Source: Dryomyza anilis (taxonomy: Eukaryota > Arthropoda > Insecta > Diptera > Dryomyzidae). Taken from it: a stretch of DNA of 64,000 bases. The stretch's first letter is position 1. The number at the start of each line of letters is the position of its first letter. This document shows, in pieces, positions 11,163 through 21,579 of this stretch. The notes beneath the pieces were generated by a model that was given only the letters and a program-made list of their open reading frames with translations, did no database searches and was not told the origin of the DNA. Where the stretch lies: contig OX638135.1 in the NCBI GenBank assembly GCA_951804985.1, positions 72,259,695 to 72,323,694 of the forward strand, read 5' to 3'. A program made the translations under genes and the position numbers.

Positions 11163-13418
11163 GGGCCATTCCACACCATATCAACCAACGGTTGGAACTC
11201 ACCTTCTTCGATTTTAATGAAATTTGTGCCACTGATAAAGGGTGTCAAGCAGTGTTCTCATTCTACTCCGATCGGAGTAGATCTACTCCATTTCATTTGT
11301 ATTTTTAAAATCTACTCCTCTACTCCGGTAGTAGCATTTTCTAATGCTTTTTTGTAATTTGATGAGAACAATTTCTTGCGCCCCAAATAAATTGTCAATA
11401 TTATAATTTTTCTAATAATTATGATAAATTATCTGTGAAATAAATCTAATATTTTTGCCATGGTCTTTAAATTGTAGAAGTTATAACTAAATCTGTATAA
11501 CTGTTTTAAATGAAAATTTTAAAACGCCATATATTTCATTGGGTATAACATTAAATAAAAAAGTAATAAATTTAAATACTTTTCGACATGTTTTTCACCC
11601 GTTGTTTTTTTTTATTTAAATTAAATACTTTTTATTTAAAATTGAAGTAAATACGTTTTATTTAAATTTATTACGTAGGTAATAAAATTTAATGTAAATA
11701 TATTTTATAACTTTTTATTAAGATAATAAAATTTTAATTTAATCACAAGATCATAAACATGTCAATTGGTATTTTAAAACTATTTATTTCATGTAAAGAA
11801 GGTTAGGAAAAGATAAAATTATATTTTTTTTTACTTTTCTCGAAATTTTTTATCACTAACGGTGCTTCTATAGGGTGGACACATGACCACGTATTACATA
11901 ATTTTGTCGTGGTTACTTTCAATGATCAAACTTTAATAATGTTAAAAATATTTCTATAATATAATTTTTTTGAAATAATGATTTTAATTGCGTAAGTAAT
12001 AAAATTAAATACTTTTTTTTAATTGGAAATTAAATACGCGCGTAATATATTTTTGTATAGCGTATTACTTTTTTATTACAAAAGTATTTAAATCAAATTT
12101 AAATAGATTTTATTTAATATTACGTCACTTTTTTCTTAGTGTAGGAAAGACCATCCTGTATACATCAGCATTATAGAAAATACATAACATTAGGAAAGAA
12201 TAAAAATTCTAACATTGACATATCTATTAATTTATTTGAAATTTAATACACTTTTCTCCCTTTCATCATATTGACTCCTATATTTAATGTTCTACTCCTT
12301 TTACATCAAATCTAGTCTAGTTTGCAATATTTTCAATTATACTCCCTTTTACTCACCAAAATTTTCAAATCTACTCCATTTGCATTGGTAAAAAGTGTGA
12401 ACACTGGTGTCAAGATATGCATTGATCAATTTTTTTTTTTTTTTTACGCCTACTAATTTCAGAGATACAGTGGTTCAAAGTTGCAAAAAATGGGACAGAA
12501 ATCACTTTTCTATGGTTGTTTATATTTCAATATCTCTTAAAGTAGAAATGATAGAAACTCCGTTGATGGATCGTTTTAAAGCTAATAGAACAAGCTTTAT
12601 ACCAATTTTTATACCAATTATGTTGTAACTTCGAAACTTAAACATGTGGCCCGTGGTAATTATCCTTGCACTTCAAAATTGATGTCCTTAAAAAGGACCC
12701 TTTTTAAAATTCTGAAAAAATCACATATTTTGCTTGTATTAATGTAAATGTGCATGCTAAATTTAAAGATGATATTTTGATCGCATCGTATTTAAAAAAA
12801 TTAATTTTCTAAATTTTTACCTATTTTTTGTATTGAAAAAAAAAATTTTTTTTTCAAAAGTAAAATATGTAATAATTTTTGCAACTTTTACTCTCGAAAA
12901 AAAATTTTTTTTTTTCAATACAAAAAATAAATAAAAATTTTGAAAATTATTTTTTTAAATATGATGCCATCAAAATACCATCTTGAAATTTGGCATGAGC
13001 ATTTATATTAAATCAACCAAATTACACGATTTTTTTCAGAATTTTAAAAAGGGTCCTCTTTAAAGGACATCTATTGTGAAGTGTAAGGATAATGACCACG
13101 GGCCACATGTTCACGTTTAGAAGTTACAACTTATTTTTTCTAAAAGCTCGTTCTAGCTTTAAAACGAGCCATCAGTGGAGTATCTAGCATTTCCAGTTTA
13201 AGAGATCTTTAAAAATGAACCACCATACAAAAGTGATTTTTGGCCATTTTTTGTAACTTTGAGCCACTGTATCTCTGGAAGTAGTTGAGGAAAAAATAAA
13301 AAAAAAATTGGTCAGTACATATCTGGGTACCCTTTATCAGTTGCCTAAATTTTATTGAAATTGAAAAGGTAAATTCTCAAATTTGACTTTTTTTGGTCGA
13401 TTTGGTCTGGAATGGTCC
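11163..13418. mobile_element. Foldback-type element GGGCCATTCCAC, copy A (in the Gyp1 leader)
   Basis: The ends GGGCCATTCCACACC and, reversed, GGACCATTCCAGACC are the tips of arms of roughly 0.5-0.6 kb. The left arm's CAGAGATACAGTGG, TTTAAAGCTAATAGAACAAG and AACATGTGGCCCGTGG all reappear reversed on the right. The centre (12820-12930) is a run of A and T blocks. ATATAT flanks both sides, a possible target duplication. Copies B (23359-24284) and C (43628-47455) share the ends. No protein is encoded. The left arm is split by a hAT-like element (11250-12406). Confidence 0.8.
11250..12406. mobile_element. hAT-like element with TIR CAGTGTTC
   Basis: It begins CAGTGTTCTCATTCTACTCC and ends GTGTGAACACTG. 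It is flanked by a perfect 8-bp duplication, GTGTCAAG (11242-11249 and 12407-12414), the hAT signature. Subterminal CTACTCC motifs recur near both ends. The interior is AT-rich with recurring GTAATAAA/TTAAATAC blocks and no transposase, so it is non-autonomous. It inserted into foldback copy A just after its AAAGGGT. Confidence 0.9.
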
Positions 13419-14359
13419 ATATATAAAAAAAATACACACTGCGAATCCGAACTCCGGACCCTCTAGTGTATAATAAATAATAAAAAATTCATACTATTAG
13501 TATGCAAATTATAATTTTCATTACATATAAAACGATAACACTATAAAATCAAACAAAAATATTTATATTCGAAACATATAAGTTTTTCGCAGCACTGATA
13601 AAGAGAATTAATTTTTATATCAAATTAAATGAAAAATAAAATGCGATAAAAAAAAATCAATATATTTTCCGAATGTATTGTCAGAAATAACATTTGGAAA
13701 TATTCAAGAAATATTAGAATTTTATAATATTCTAAATAATAAATTTACACTTGACATTTCTCTTAAACGTCTTCTTTACTATGAAAATAAATACATAGTA
13801 ACAGCGATTACATAAATTTTAATTTAAACATATTTTTATTAAAAATCAAAATTTTACATATTGTCTGAAAAAAAAGGACAATATAATAATTCAAATAACA
13901 CTGAGATTCCAAACTACGGACCCTCCAGTGTATAACAAATAAAAACTAAATGATTTGATTAAATTTTGAAGCGTGTAAACACAGAACTGATTGCTGTGAT
14001 GATTTTGAAAATAACAAAAAATTTATATAAAAAATCATTTTATGTTAAATTTTTTTTTTACAATCTTGAGTAACCCAATATACAGATAATTTTTTTTTTC
14101 TCTTTCGATAATTGAGGGAATATTATTTGGAAAAATAAAATTATTTTTATTTTTCCAAAGTTATTGAACCCCGATTTGAAAAAAATACTTCGATTTAAAT
14201 TTGGGAATATAGTTGTACTTAATGAATGCCAAAATTGATTTCGTAGTTGTTTGGGTAACATTTTTGTTTCATTGGAATATTCAATTACAACTTGATGTAA
14301 TTTATTTTTTTTTAAACTAAAAGATAAAGATAACGTTTTAAATTTATTGAAAATATTTA
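13419..14359 (+). other. Gyp1 leader, with a ~45-bp direct repeat
   Basis: AT-rich untranslated leader before gag. A block containing CCGGACCCTCTAGTGTATAA (13455-13474) recurs with changes near 13915-13940 (ACGGACCCTCCAGTGTATAA), about 465 bp apart. No gene recognised. Confidence 0.5.
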
Positions 14360-15310
14360 ATGGCAGGTGCTAATGAATTAAATGCGTATATTCAAAAGCA
14401 ATCTAGCGAATTAGACAGGTTTGTTGAAAAATTGTGGTCGCAATTTGTACCAACAATACTAAATAAAGATAATACAGCATTATTAAAAGATAATATATAT
14501 AGAATTCTGCATTTGTCTAAATTAGACGTGGCAGATAAAATAGTAGAAGAGTTATTAAATTTCTAGAATTAAAAAATTAAATCGGTTTTAGCAGAAAATG
14601 GTGAATTAAAAAGATTAGTTGACGTGTTGAGAAAACGTTTAAACGATTATTGTTTAAAACGTACTGCAGAGTTAGAAAAATCAGCTAATATAGAAGAGGA
14701 AAACATAAAATTAAGAAATTTTTTGAAAGAAAAGAATATTTCTGAGGAATCAATAAATAATTCTGGCAGACGCGACGTTGGAGGAAGCGAACAACAAAAT
14801 ACAGGAGTTGAACGCGCGTATTAGATATTTCAACAAGAAGACAGCACAATCTTCACCGTTTTATTGAAGGATGTAAAGTGGTGAGGGCAGAACTGAAGCC
14901 TGAAGAAATGAAGGAGTTTATTAAAGGCGTTAGGGTTCGTTTACAGGGAGATGCTTTTGACTTAATAAGTTCAAAGGAGTTTGACACAATAAATGCTTTA
15001 TACAGTCTGTTAAGAAATACGTACTTGGAATGTAGGTCAGTAAATGCCATTCAATATGACATTAGAAAGGCATCTCAGTATCCGGGGGAAAATATTAGAT
15101 CTTTTTCGAGGTGTTTGGTTAACCTGCACGATTAATTGTAATTATAATGATACGAAAGACGACGTGTTCGTTAATGAATTGAATAATTTAGTTAAAAGCT
15201 CATTTAAGTTAGGACTTCGGGATTACATTTTGCGAATGCTCATGTTGAGCAGTAGGCAAACAACACTGGAGAAATTGGTGGAAGAGGCATTGGACCATGC
15301 GACGATATAA
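14360..15310 (+). pseudogene. Gyp1 gag, N-terminal and capsid region
   Basis: An ATG at 14360 opens MAGANELNAYIQKQ, followed by an alpha-helical, charged stretch broken by a stop near 14565 and resumed at about 14575-14822. From 14878 a capsid-like part includes EEMKEFIKGVRVRLQGDAF, YSLLRNTYLECRSVN and PGENIRSFSRCLVNL. The Gyp2 gag has the matching pattern NDINHAYQRSTEEIRPFARR. Gag forms the virus-like particle and binds RNA. At least three frame breaks are visible. The assignment rests on position and on the resemblance to Gyp2, as gag itself is poorly conserved. Confidence 0.75.
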
Positions 15311-15457
15311 AGGCAGTCAGCAGAGTTAACGGGCATAGACAAGTTTGTAGTCCATTTCAATGAGCCCTCATAGGCATTCAGGCCAAATAATCGTAATGCA
15401 CCAAGGGGCCAAGGCAATGAAAAAAAGGAGACGGAAGAGAAAACACAAAATGAAGGT

Positions 15458-15946
15458 ATGAAGCAGCCTATACCTACATGTTCTTTTTGCAAGAAGAAGG
15501 GACATCTGAGGGATGAATGTCATACACGGAGAAACACTCAGTATTGCAGTGACTGTCGTACTTATGGACATGAACAGTGTGCAGATCGTTCGGATCGGTA
15601 TGGTGTTCCAGGACATACTGCACCCCAAGGAAATCAGCCACCCGTACCTCAGGTAAATGGTCAAAGTGGTATCCAGAACCAAGGCGGGGGTTCTCCAGGA
15701 GTGAGATGCGATTGCTGCTATAGAGGGGGACACGTCGATGAGGATTATCGCGTTAAACGCGATACACAAGTGTTTCAAGGAAATAATGTTAATGGGAATT
15801 TTGCCAACAGGCCCGCTAAATATGGCAGTTGGTGCAGAAAGGACGGACATGTTATTATGTATTGTTATGATAAACGCAAATATGATGCATGGAACAATAA
15901 TAGCGTTCCACAGGGAAACTACCACGGGTCCAGTCAAGGCCACTAA
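15458..15946 (+). pseudogene. Gyp1 gag nucleocapsid with zinc knuckles
   Basis: The frame carries CSFCKKKGHLRDEC (CX2CX4HX4C) and CSDCRTYGHEQC. Two worn knuckles follow, CDCCYRGGHVDEDY and WCRKDGHVIMYC. Pro/Gln/Gly-rich spacers separate them. Such knuckles bind RNA during packaging. The multi-knuckle layout matches Gyp2. The frame ends at a stop near 15944, and a new frame of the same polyprotein opens at once. Confidence 0.85.
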
Positions 15947-16512
15947 ACTGGGGACCCTTAGCAAATAGTGTAGTAAGGACAGTAGTTGTAGAAGTTCCAA
16001 AGAGGACACTAAAACAAAATAAAACAGCGAATATTATTAACGCAGAAAATGAAGAACAAAAAGTAAAGATACATATTAATGAAGTTATAAATCTTCCAAC
16101 AAAAACATATAATGAACTAAATAATAAAACACAACTTGACGCGAAAAATGAACAGAATATAGGAATTAAGGAAATTATAAATAAAGAAAATAAAGTAAAG
16201 AAAGTAAAACCAATTAAATCGGAGGTTAAAAATATTAAAATCAAGAATAATAAAATCAAAAGAAAATCGAATAAAAAGAAACTTGTAATTAAGGGCCCTG
16301 AGAATTTGGGAATTGTAGATCAAACGTCTGGCAAGACTGTGGATACATTCCGTCCAGGGGCGAGTATAATTTGCAATGAAGTAAAATCAATATTCCTTTT
16401 TATTATTAGTGCGTTTTATCGTCAGAAATGTATAATAAAATCACAATTTGTAAAATTAAATTGTCTTCAATTGCTAATACTTTTAAGAGTAAATTTATGT
16501 GGAGCTAAATGA
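15947..16512 (+). pseudogene. Gyp1 lysine-rich linker between gag and protease
   Basis: An open frame without an early ATG runs about 188 codons, rich in Lys, Asn and Ile. It includes ENLGIVDQTSGKTVDTF, which matches the Gyp2 segment just before its protease frame (about 53785-53815). It is presumably translated as part of the polyprotein by frameshifting. Conservation with Gyp2 is limited to this motif. The frames on the opposite strand here are mirror artefacts. Confidence 0.55.
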
Positions 16513-16592
16513 AATAAGCTTCACAATTAGGCATACATCGAAAAATATTTAACCTACATGTAGAGTGTTTCAAGATATCCGATACAAGTGAT

Positions 16593-17438
16593 GTGTTCAT
16601 TACAGTACCTTGCGAGGCAGCAAAGAATGGAAAACTTACTCTGTTAGTGGATTCTGGAGCTGTTAAAAATAGGATGGCACATTTGCCGAATTTTAATAAA
16701 AATATTCAAAAAGATCTGAGTGGTGCTTTCGGTGGATTCGTTAGAACCTTAGGCTCCACTAAGATTCAGCACACAAACATAGACAAGCTGAGTTTAACGC
16801 TACACGTTGTGACACTTGAACAAGGGGTACCAGCAGATGGAATAGTCGGGCGGGACAATCTCTGGAACAGATCTATAATAAATGCGTTAAATAAAAAAAT
16901 TACATTTTTTGATGAAGACAAAAATCACAATGTTAAATTTACATTAAAATCATTGCAAGACATAGAAAATATTAATTTTAATCAACAAATCACGGTACAG
17001 CCCAGAACGGCCATGGTTGTATCACTGCCGTTAAAAACAAGAATTCCTATAGTTTTGTTGCACAAACAGGAAATTCAGCCAGGAGTATATTTGAGAGAGA
17101 GTTTAACAAATGTTAGAAGAAATAGAGTACATGCATCAATTTTAAATGCACCCGATATGGAGGTGACCATTGATAGCAATTTCAAGCAACAATTTTCAAA
17201 TTTTAACAAATATAAAGAAGCAACAAATGCGAGTTCTACAATAAATTCAATAAACTCGGTTAATATAAAAAATAGAATTGATAGATTATTAGGGAGTGTA
17301 AAGATCGATGAATCATTGAATAAAAAAAAAGGTGCATCTTTGCAAAATATTTGCTTGTCATATCATGACATTTTTCATTTGGAAGGGGATGAATTAACAT
17401 TCACTCCGATATTAAAACATGAAATGCCCACACAGTGA
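16593..17438 (+). pseudogene. Gyp1 aspartic protease and RT N-terminus
   Basis: The protease cuts the Gag-Pol polyprotein. KLTLLVDSGAVKN holds the catalytic Asp of the DSG motif, and GIVGRDNLWN is the flap/second conserved block. The C-terminal part (YHDIFHLEGDELTFTP, LKHEMPT) is the conserved entry to the gypsy RT. The Gyp2 protein at 53810-55072 is alignable throughout. The residue after DSGA, usually Asp in this family (as in Gyp2), is Val here. A stop (TGA) at 17436 breaks the link to the RT. Confidence 0.88.
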
Positions 17439-18010
17439 AATCAGCCACCAATAAATGAGAAACAGTATAAACATCCCCATACACATCGAAATGAGATTAA
17501 TAGACAAGTATCAAAGATGTTAGACGATGGAATTATTTCACCAAGCATGTCGCCTTGGAATTCCCCATTATTACTGGTACCTAAAAAGAGCGATAAGTAT
17601 GGCTATAAGAAATGGAGACTGGTTATAGATTTCCGAAAATTAAATGACGTCACCACGAATAGATGAGATTTTGGACCAGCTAGGTTATAGTCGGTATTTT
17701 TCAACACTAGATTTAGCAAGTGGTTACCATCAGGTTCTAGTTGAAGATAGTGACAAAGAAAAAACTGCTTTCAGTACAGGTCTTGGTCATTTTGAATTCA
17801 AGAGGATGCACCTCGGTTTAACGGAGGCACCTGCCACTTTTCAAAGGATAATGAACCACATACAGATTTACAGGGTATTGACTGTTTCGTTTATTTAGAT
17901 GACATAGTGGTTTATGGAAATAATTTAGCAGAACACGAGCATAGGCTATGCAAGGTTTTGCAAAAGCTGGAATTCCAGTTCCGAAAAATAGGAAGAAAGT
18001 TCATGCATTT
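17439..18010 (+). pseudogene. Gyp1 reverse transcriptase, fingers and palm
   Basis: The frame continues through QPPINEKQYKHPH, GIISPSMSPWNSPLLLV and KWRLVIDFRKLND. After a small deletion near 17650 it goes on in another frame with YFSTLDLASGYHQV (first catalytic Asp), FKRMHLGLTEAP and, after a further shift near 17870, VYLDDIVVYG with the YLDD active site. The usual FKRMPFGL has become FKRMHLGL. Sequence between the palm and the tether is deleted near 17965. The enzyme would copy the element RNA, but it is broken here. Confidence 0.9.
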
Positions 18011-18660
18011 TCAGGCTTAATTAATTATTACAGATAATTTATAGGAGGTATGACGAAATTGTCATTACCAATAAACTGTTTGCTTAAAAAGGACGCTAAG
18101 TTCATATGGAATGACCATTGTCAGAATTCCTTTTTAAAACTTAAAGAGGCAATTATGTCACCCACACTAGCGTATCCGGATTTTAAGAAACCATTTTTGC
18201 TCACGACAGACGAAGCACAGTAGCGAAGCAATTATCGCGGTTCTTTCGCAAGCGACAGTCCGATCGCGTTTGCCAGTAGGTCTCTTAACGATGCGGAAAC
18301 ACGCTTTTCAACTATAGAGAAAGAATTTTTGGCAATTGTATGGGTAACAAAAAATTTTAGGGCATATATTTTGGGAAGACCATTTAAAATTAATACAGAT
18401 CATCAGCCCTTAAAGGGTTTAGCAAACTTAAAAGATCAGACATCACGTCTTGCGCGTTACCGACACAAATTATCGGAATATGATTTAAAACCGGGAAAAA
18501 GTAATTTAAACGCGGATGCGCTTAGCCGCATACCGAATAATACTGAAAAAGTAGTTGTAATACAAACACGTTCGAAAATCATGAAAAGAGACAAGGAAGA
18601 CGATAAGAAACAGCCAGAATGCGATACTGACGATTTGATAACAAAATAAAATGACAATAT
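18011..18660 (+). pseudogene. Gyp1 RT connection and RNase H
   Basis: After a frameshift the thumb/connection motif GLINYYR and PINCLLKKDAKF is readable. RNase H follows with STIEKEFLAIVW (catalytic Glu), TDHQPLKGL (Asp) and NLNADALSRIP (Asp). The first RNase H Asp region near 18205-18235 is garbled by a stop and frame change. A charged tail ends at 18649. RNase H would remove the RNA strand during cDNA synthesis. Confidence 0.88.
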
Positions 18661-19108
18661 AATAGTTCTAACTGAAACTCGGGACATAGAGACGGTAAGT
18701 AAAGATTACCATGATTCACCGATATGTGGTCATCTAGCTAGCGTAAAAACATGTTTAAGATTTCGGCAACAGTACCGATGGAAGGGTATGCAGAAGCAAA
18801 TAAAGGCAGAAGACTACAATAAGGTACAAAAGTACCAAATACAGCGATCACACGAGATCGTCAGGCAAAATCAATGTAGGGGCAAGGAATTGTTGAAAAA
18901 ACAACACGACAAGAACCTAAACCCTATGCAATTCAAACCACACGACATGGTTTTAATGAAAAACCAAACTAGGAAGAATAAGTTCTCTCCAATTTGGAAG
19001 GGACCCTACGTGGTTGTAGAGGGAAGTGGGCCAGTGACCACGTCGATATTGGTCAAAAACAAAGATAAGAAAATTCATAACTATTTGTTAAAGGCATATC
19101 ACAGATAG
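18661..19108 (+). pseudogene. Gyp1 integrase, zinc and C-terminal parts only
   Basis: HDSPICGHLASVKT and YRWKGMQK are the end of the HHCC zinc domain. The frame then jumps to EDYNKVQKYQIQRSH, so the whole catalytic core is deleted. The C-terminal domain follows with RKNKFSPIWKGPYVVVEGSG, the GPY/F module, and ends HNYLLKAYHR at 19106. A reversed piece at 19359-19845 overlaps this C-terminal part and contains the missing core. Confidence 0.88.
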
Positions 19109-19358
19109 TGTATGCCGTTAAAACTACGAATATTATAATATTACCCTAAGTAAGAACCCATAAAAGTAACAATATAAAACCAATTAGCTATGCGTTGACA
19201 ATCAAACTAGTAAATAAATATAATTAAAGTTGCGATTTATTTTTTAAACATGTTTAATATTTTATTATATTATTTTCGTACACTTATATAAGTCATATTA
19301 TATGATAATTATTTGCATTGTTTATGGTATAAAAAAAATAAACTGCAAGATCTGCATT
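19109..19358. other. Gyp1 post-pol spacer
   Basis: AT-rich sequence where an env gene might be expected. No signal peptide, membrane segment or other env-like frame is readable. Confidence 0.4.
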
Positions 19359-19845
19359 TTATGCCAGCATTTGATTTTTCATTAAAACCATGTCGTGTGG
19401 TTTGAATTGCATAGGGTTTAGGTTCTTGTCGTGTTGTTTTTTCAACAATTCCTTGGCCCTACATTGATTTTGCCTGACAATCTCGTGTGATCGCTGTATT
19501 TGGTACTTTAGTACCTTATTGTAGTCTTCTGCCATATACAACGGTGAACATTTACGCTTTAAAATCGTAGGCATGTGGAAGTCAAACCCGTACAACGTAC
19601 GGAATGGTGTTTGATAAACATGCATTGCAGAATGTAACCATTGGTCCCAGTTTGACCCATCCTCTTTAGTAAAACTACGTAAATATTCAGCTAGTGGACG
19701 ATGACTTCGTTCCAATGACCCATTAGCCTGTGGATGGTAAGGTGTTATATGTAATTTTTTAATTCCTTGTACACTTTGGTCCATTTATACTTTGTGGCGT
19801 ATCAGTTAGAACCATTGGCATCTTCGTAAGCCTTGAACTCTTGAA
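19359..19845 (-). pseudogene. Gyp1-type integrase core fragment, reversed
   Basis: On the minus strand the frame reads IKKLHITPYHPQANGSLERS (with the third catalytic residue, Glu), WDQWLHSAMHVYQTPF and EDYNKVLKYQIQRSH. It ends just after QFKPHDMVLMKNQ. About 165 bp (19367-19533) is a reverse-complement copy of 18806-18967. Upstream, near 19800-19830, a worn stretch resembles the VTDNGSNF region. The fragment thus supplies the core missing from the plus-strand integrase, in the opposite orientation. It may be an inversion with overlap or a piece of another copy. Confidence 0.85.
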
Positions 19846-19921
19846 CATTCAACAATATATTTCAAACATATCGGAAAAAATTATCATTATCCAAATATTA
19901 ATAACAATTTTTTTTCCATAA

Positions 19922-19932
19922 TGGGGGAGGAA
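19922..19932 (+). promoter_or_regulatory. Gyp1 polypurine tract
   Basis: TGGGGGAGGAA lies directly against the 3' LTR start. It is the expected primer for plus-strand DNA synthesis. Confidence 0.85.
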
Positions 19933-20393
19933 TGTTGTGAATTAGTTCACAACATTTTTCTTTTCCTTATGGATATTCACTATTCACACAATTTTGGATA
20001 TTGCTGTACATATTTTGAGCACATCATGTGTTTAGCATGTTGTACAGCAACATGTTCATAACATTGTTCCAACGCTTCACGCTGGCAACAATGATAATAA
20101 TTTGGCAAAGCGCTAAAGCTTTGTTTAGGCCACACCTCTGTCAAGTTAGCTTACACAGTTAGCTGAGTCTTACAATACAATTTTTCATTGCATGATTAAG
20201 GGGCTATGTTGAAATAAGCAAAGCAGCGATTATACTATTTCACAATTGGTAAGAAAAGCTTGCAATGAAGGTATTGTTAATACCTCAAGTATAGGTAATA
20301 AAGTTAATAAAGTAATAAAAAAGTTTTTCAACTTTTAAATTAAAAAGTGTTTTTTAATTAAATTATAAAATAATCAACCCTAAATTTACAACA
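19933..20393 (+). repeat. Gyp1 3' LTR
   Basis: It starts TGTTGTGAATTAG and ends TTACAACA, followed by the duplicated target ATAC. It aligns with the 5' LTR but lacks about 110 bp of it near 20248. It carries 12 extra bases at its start that create a local inverted repeat (TTGTGAATTAGTTCACAA). Confidence 0.92.
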
Positions 20394-20757
20394 ATACTCA
20401 AAATGTACAAGGCATGTTTTGCCACAGGAAGCAGAAGGCACCGCTATGGTACAATTATGCCACCAAATTATTAATTATTTGGCGCGAGCATTGGTTGACC
20501 CGGGATTGGAAGTTGTTTTATTTCAGAACGACTTCAGAAGGTTATTAATTTACCTACTCGTCTAATCCAGACTGAAGTTTCTGGTTTAAATCACACGGTT
20601 TCGGTGCTCGATTTTCTTAAATTCTCCCTTAAACCCTCAATTTTAAATAGAAACTACGGAGCTTATACTGCCGCAGTTCACTGGAAATTTGTCCAACTGC
20701 TCTGTTGACCCCAAAATTTGACAAGAGCTACCCGACATTCCATTAGGGGATAAACAT
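20394..20757 (+). pseudogene. BEL pol, aspartic protease region (part 1)
   Basis: The BEL reading resumes after Gyp1. ARALVDPGLEVV is the retroviral-type protease active-site stretch as found in BEL/Pao (Asp followed by Pro-Gly). LPTRLIQTEVSGLNHTVSV follows in a second frame after a shift near 20555. In a third frame comes LPDIPLGDKHFFQ, a conserved BEL stretch just before the RT. The segment is interrupted by the SINE within the codons for FFQ. Several shifts and stops make it non-functional. Confidence 0.82.
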
Positions 20758-20766
20758 TTCTTCCAG

Positions 20767-21108
20767 AGTAATAATAATTATAATATAATAGTTTAGCGCT
20801 ACAGTCCTGTATAGAACTTCGACCGAACTCTCTCACCATTTGAGCTGTGCTGTTATATTTGTACTCAAATTGGTGGGACCTACAGTTTATTGCCGAATCC
20901 AAATGGCGGGTGAGAGCTTTTCATAGGCAATGTTTTACTCTCGTAGGTTTGCCATTTACTGACGAGAGGTAGCATAGAAAAATGTTTTCTATGAAAAAGA
21001 TATTGGCAGTCGCTAGGGATCGAACCGCGGACCTTTTGGCTCGTAGTCGAATGCACCAGTGGCTTTTCGCTCGTAGTCCAACGCACTTACCAGACTAGCT
21101 ACCGACGC
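20767..21108 (-). mobile_element. tRNA-derived SINE, full-length, in BEL pol
   Basis: On the minus strand the head holds an A box (TAGCTAGTCTGGT, near 21100) and a B box (GGTTCGATCCC, near 21017), the internal RNA polymerase III promoter. A body and an A/T-rich tail ending in TAATTATTATTAC-like repeats follow. A 9-bp target duplication TTCTTCCAG flanks it (20758-20766 and 21109-21117). The A-B spacer is unusually long because a stretch containing ACTACGAGC(G/C)AAAAG is present twice. A second, head-less copy lies at 49685-49862. It is mobilised by an unknown LINE. Confidence 0.9.
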
Positions 21109-21117
21109 TTCTTCCAG

Positions 21118-21579
21118 TGTAGCCAGGTCGATATTTTAATTGGGGGAGATCTGTATCCCCACATTCTTCTAGAACGTATTTGTCTAAACGTATTACAATC
21201 CCTTGCTGCGTAAGAATCTGTTTTTGCGTGGATTATAACTGGTCCTGTCCCGAAAAAACCTTCACTCAAACCCAAAGTATTCGTTTCGTATTTTAACGTA
21301 ATTTTATTAAATGATCAATTGTTTCGCTTCTGGGAACTGGAAGAACCCCTGAGAAACTTCTACTTACCAAATCAGACAAATTTTGTGAAGAAAATTATTT
21401 TAATACCAATGTACGCAATCAAGACGGTCGATACGTAGTGACATTACCATTTAAACCCACGTATCTACACGAAATAATTTTAGGCGTTCTCAGCATATTG
21501 CTTTTCAACAATGTCTACGCACGGAGATTTCTCTCGCTAAAAATGTTGATTTTAAACGTCAATATCACAGCGTTTTTTG
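21118..21579 (+). pseudogene. BEL pol, protease-RT linker (part 2)
   Basis: The frame continues after the SINE with DILIGGDLYPHILLERI, then VFAWIITGPVPK. Next come LNDQLFRFWELEE and RNQDGRYVVTLPFKP, all typical of BEL pol between protease and RT. It is followed by an RT-start stretch (LRTEISL). Frame changes occur near 21270 and 21360. The reading is cut by the hAT-like element at 21580 and resumes at 23005. Confidence 0.85.

Larger units (their letters stand above)
10293..20393 (+). mobile_element. Ty3/gypsy retrotransposon Gyp1, degenerate
   Basis: Two LTRs (10293-10898 and 19933-20393), a primer-binding site, gag, protease, RT, RNase H, integrase and a polypurine tract lie in canonical order. 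The insertion duplicated ATAC (10289-10292 and 20394-20397) in the BEL element. Order and domain sequence resemble those of Gyp2, so both belong to one lineage. Every domain has stops, frameshifts or deletions. A foldback element with a nested hAT fills the leader, and a reversed integrase piece sits near the 3' end. No convincing env was found. Confidence 0.92.

Noticed and set aside
15368..16323. Minus-strand frames of up to 213 codons opposite Gyp1 gag
   Set aside because: Mirror frames of the plus-strand zinc knuckles and Lys-rich linker. No motif of their own.
20990..21108. A tRNA gene on the minus strand
   Set aside because: A and B boxes are present, but the spacer duplication, SINE body, tail and target duplication show it is a SINE head and not a functional tRNA gene.
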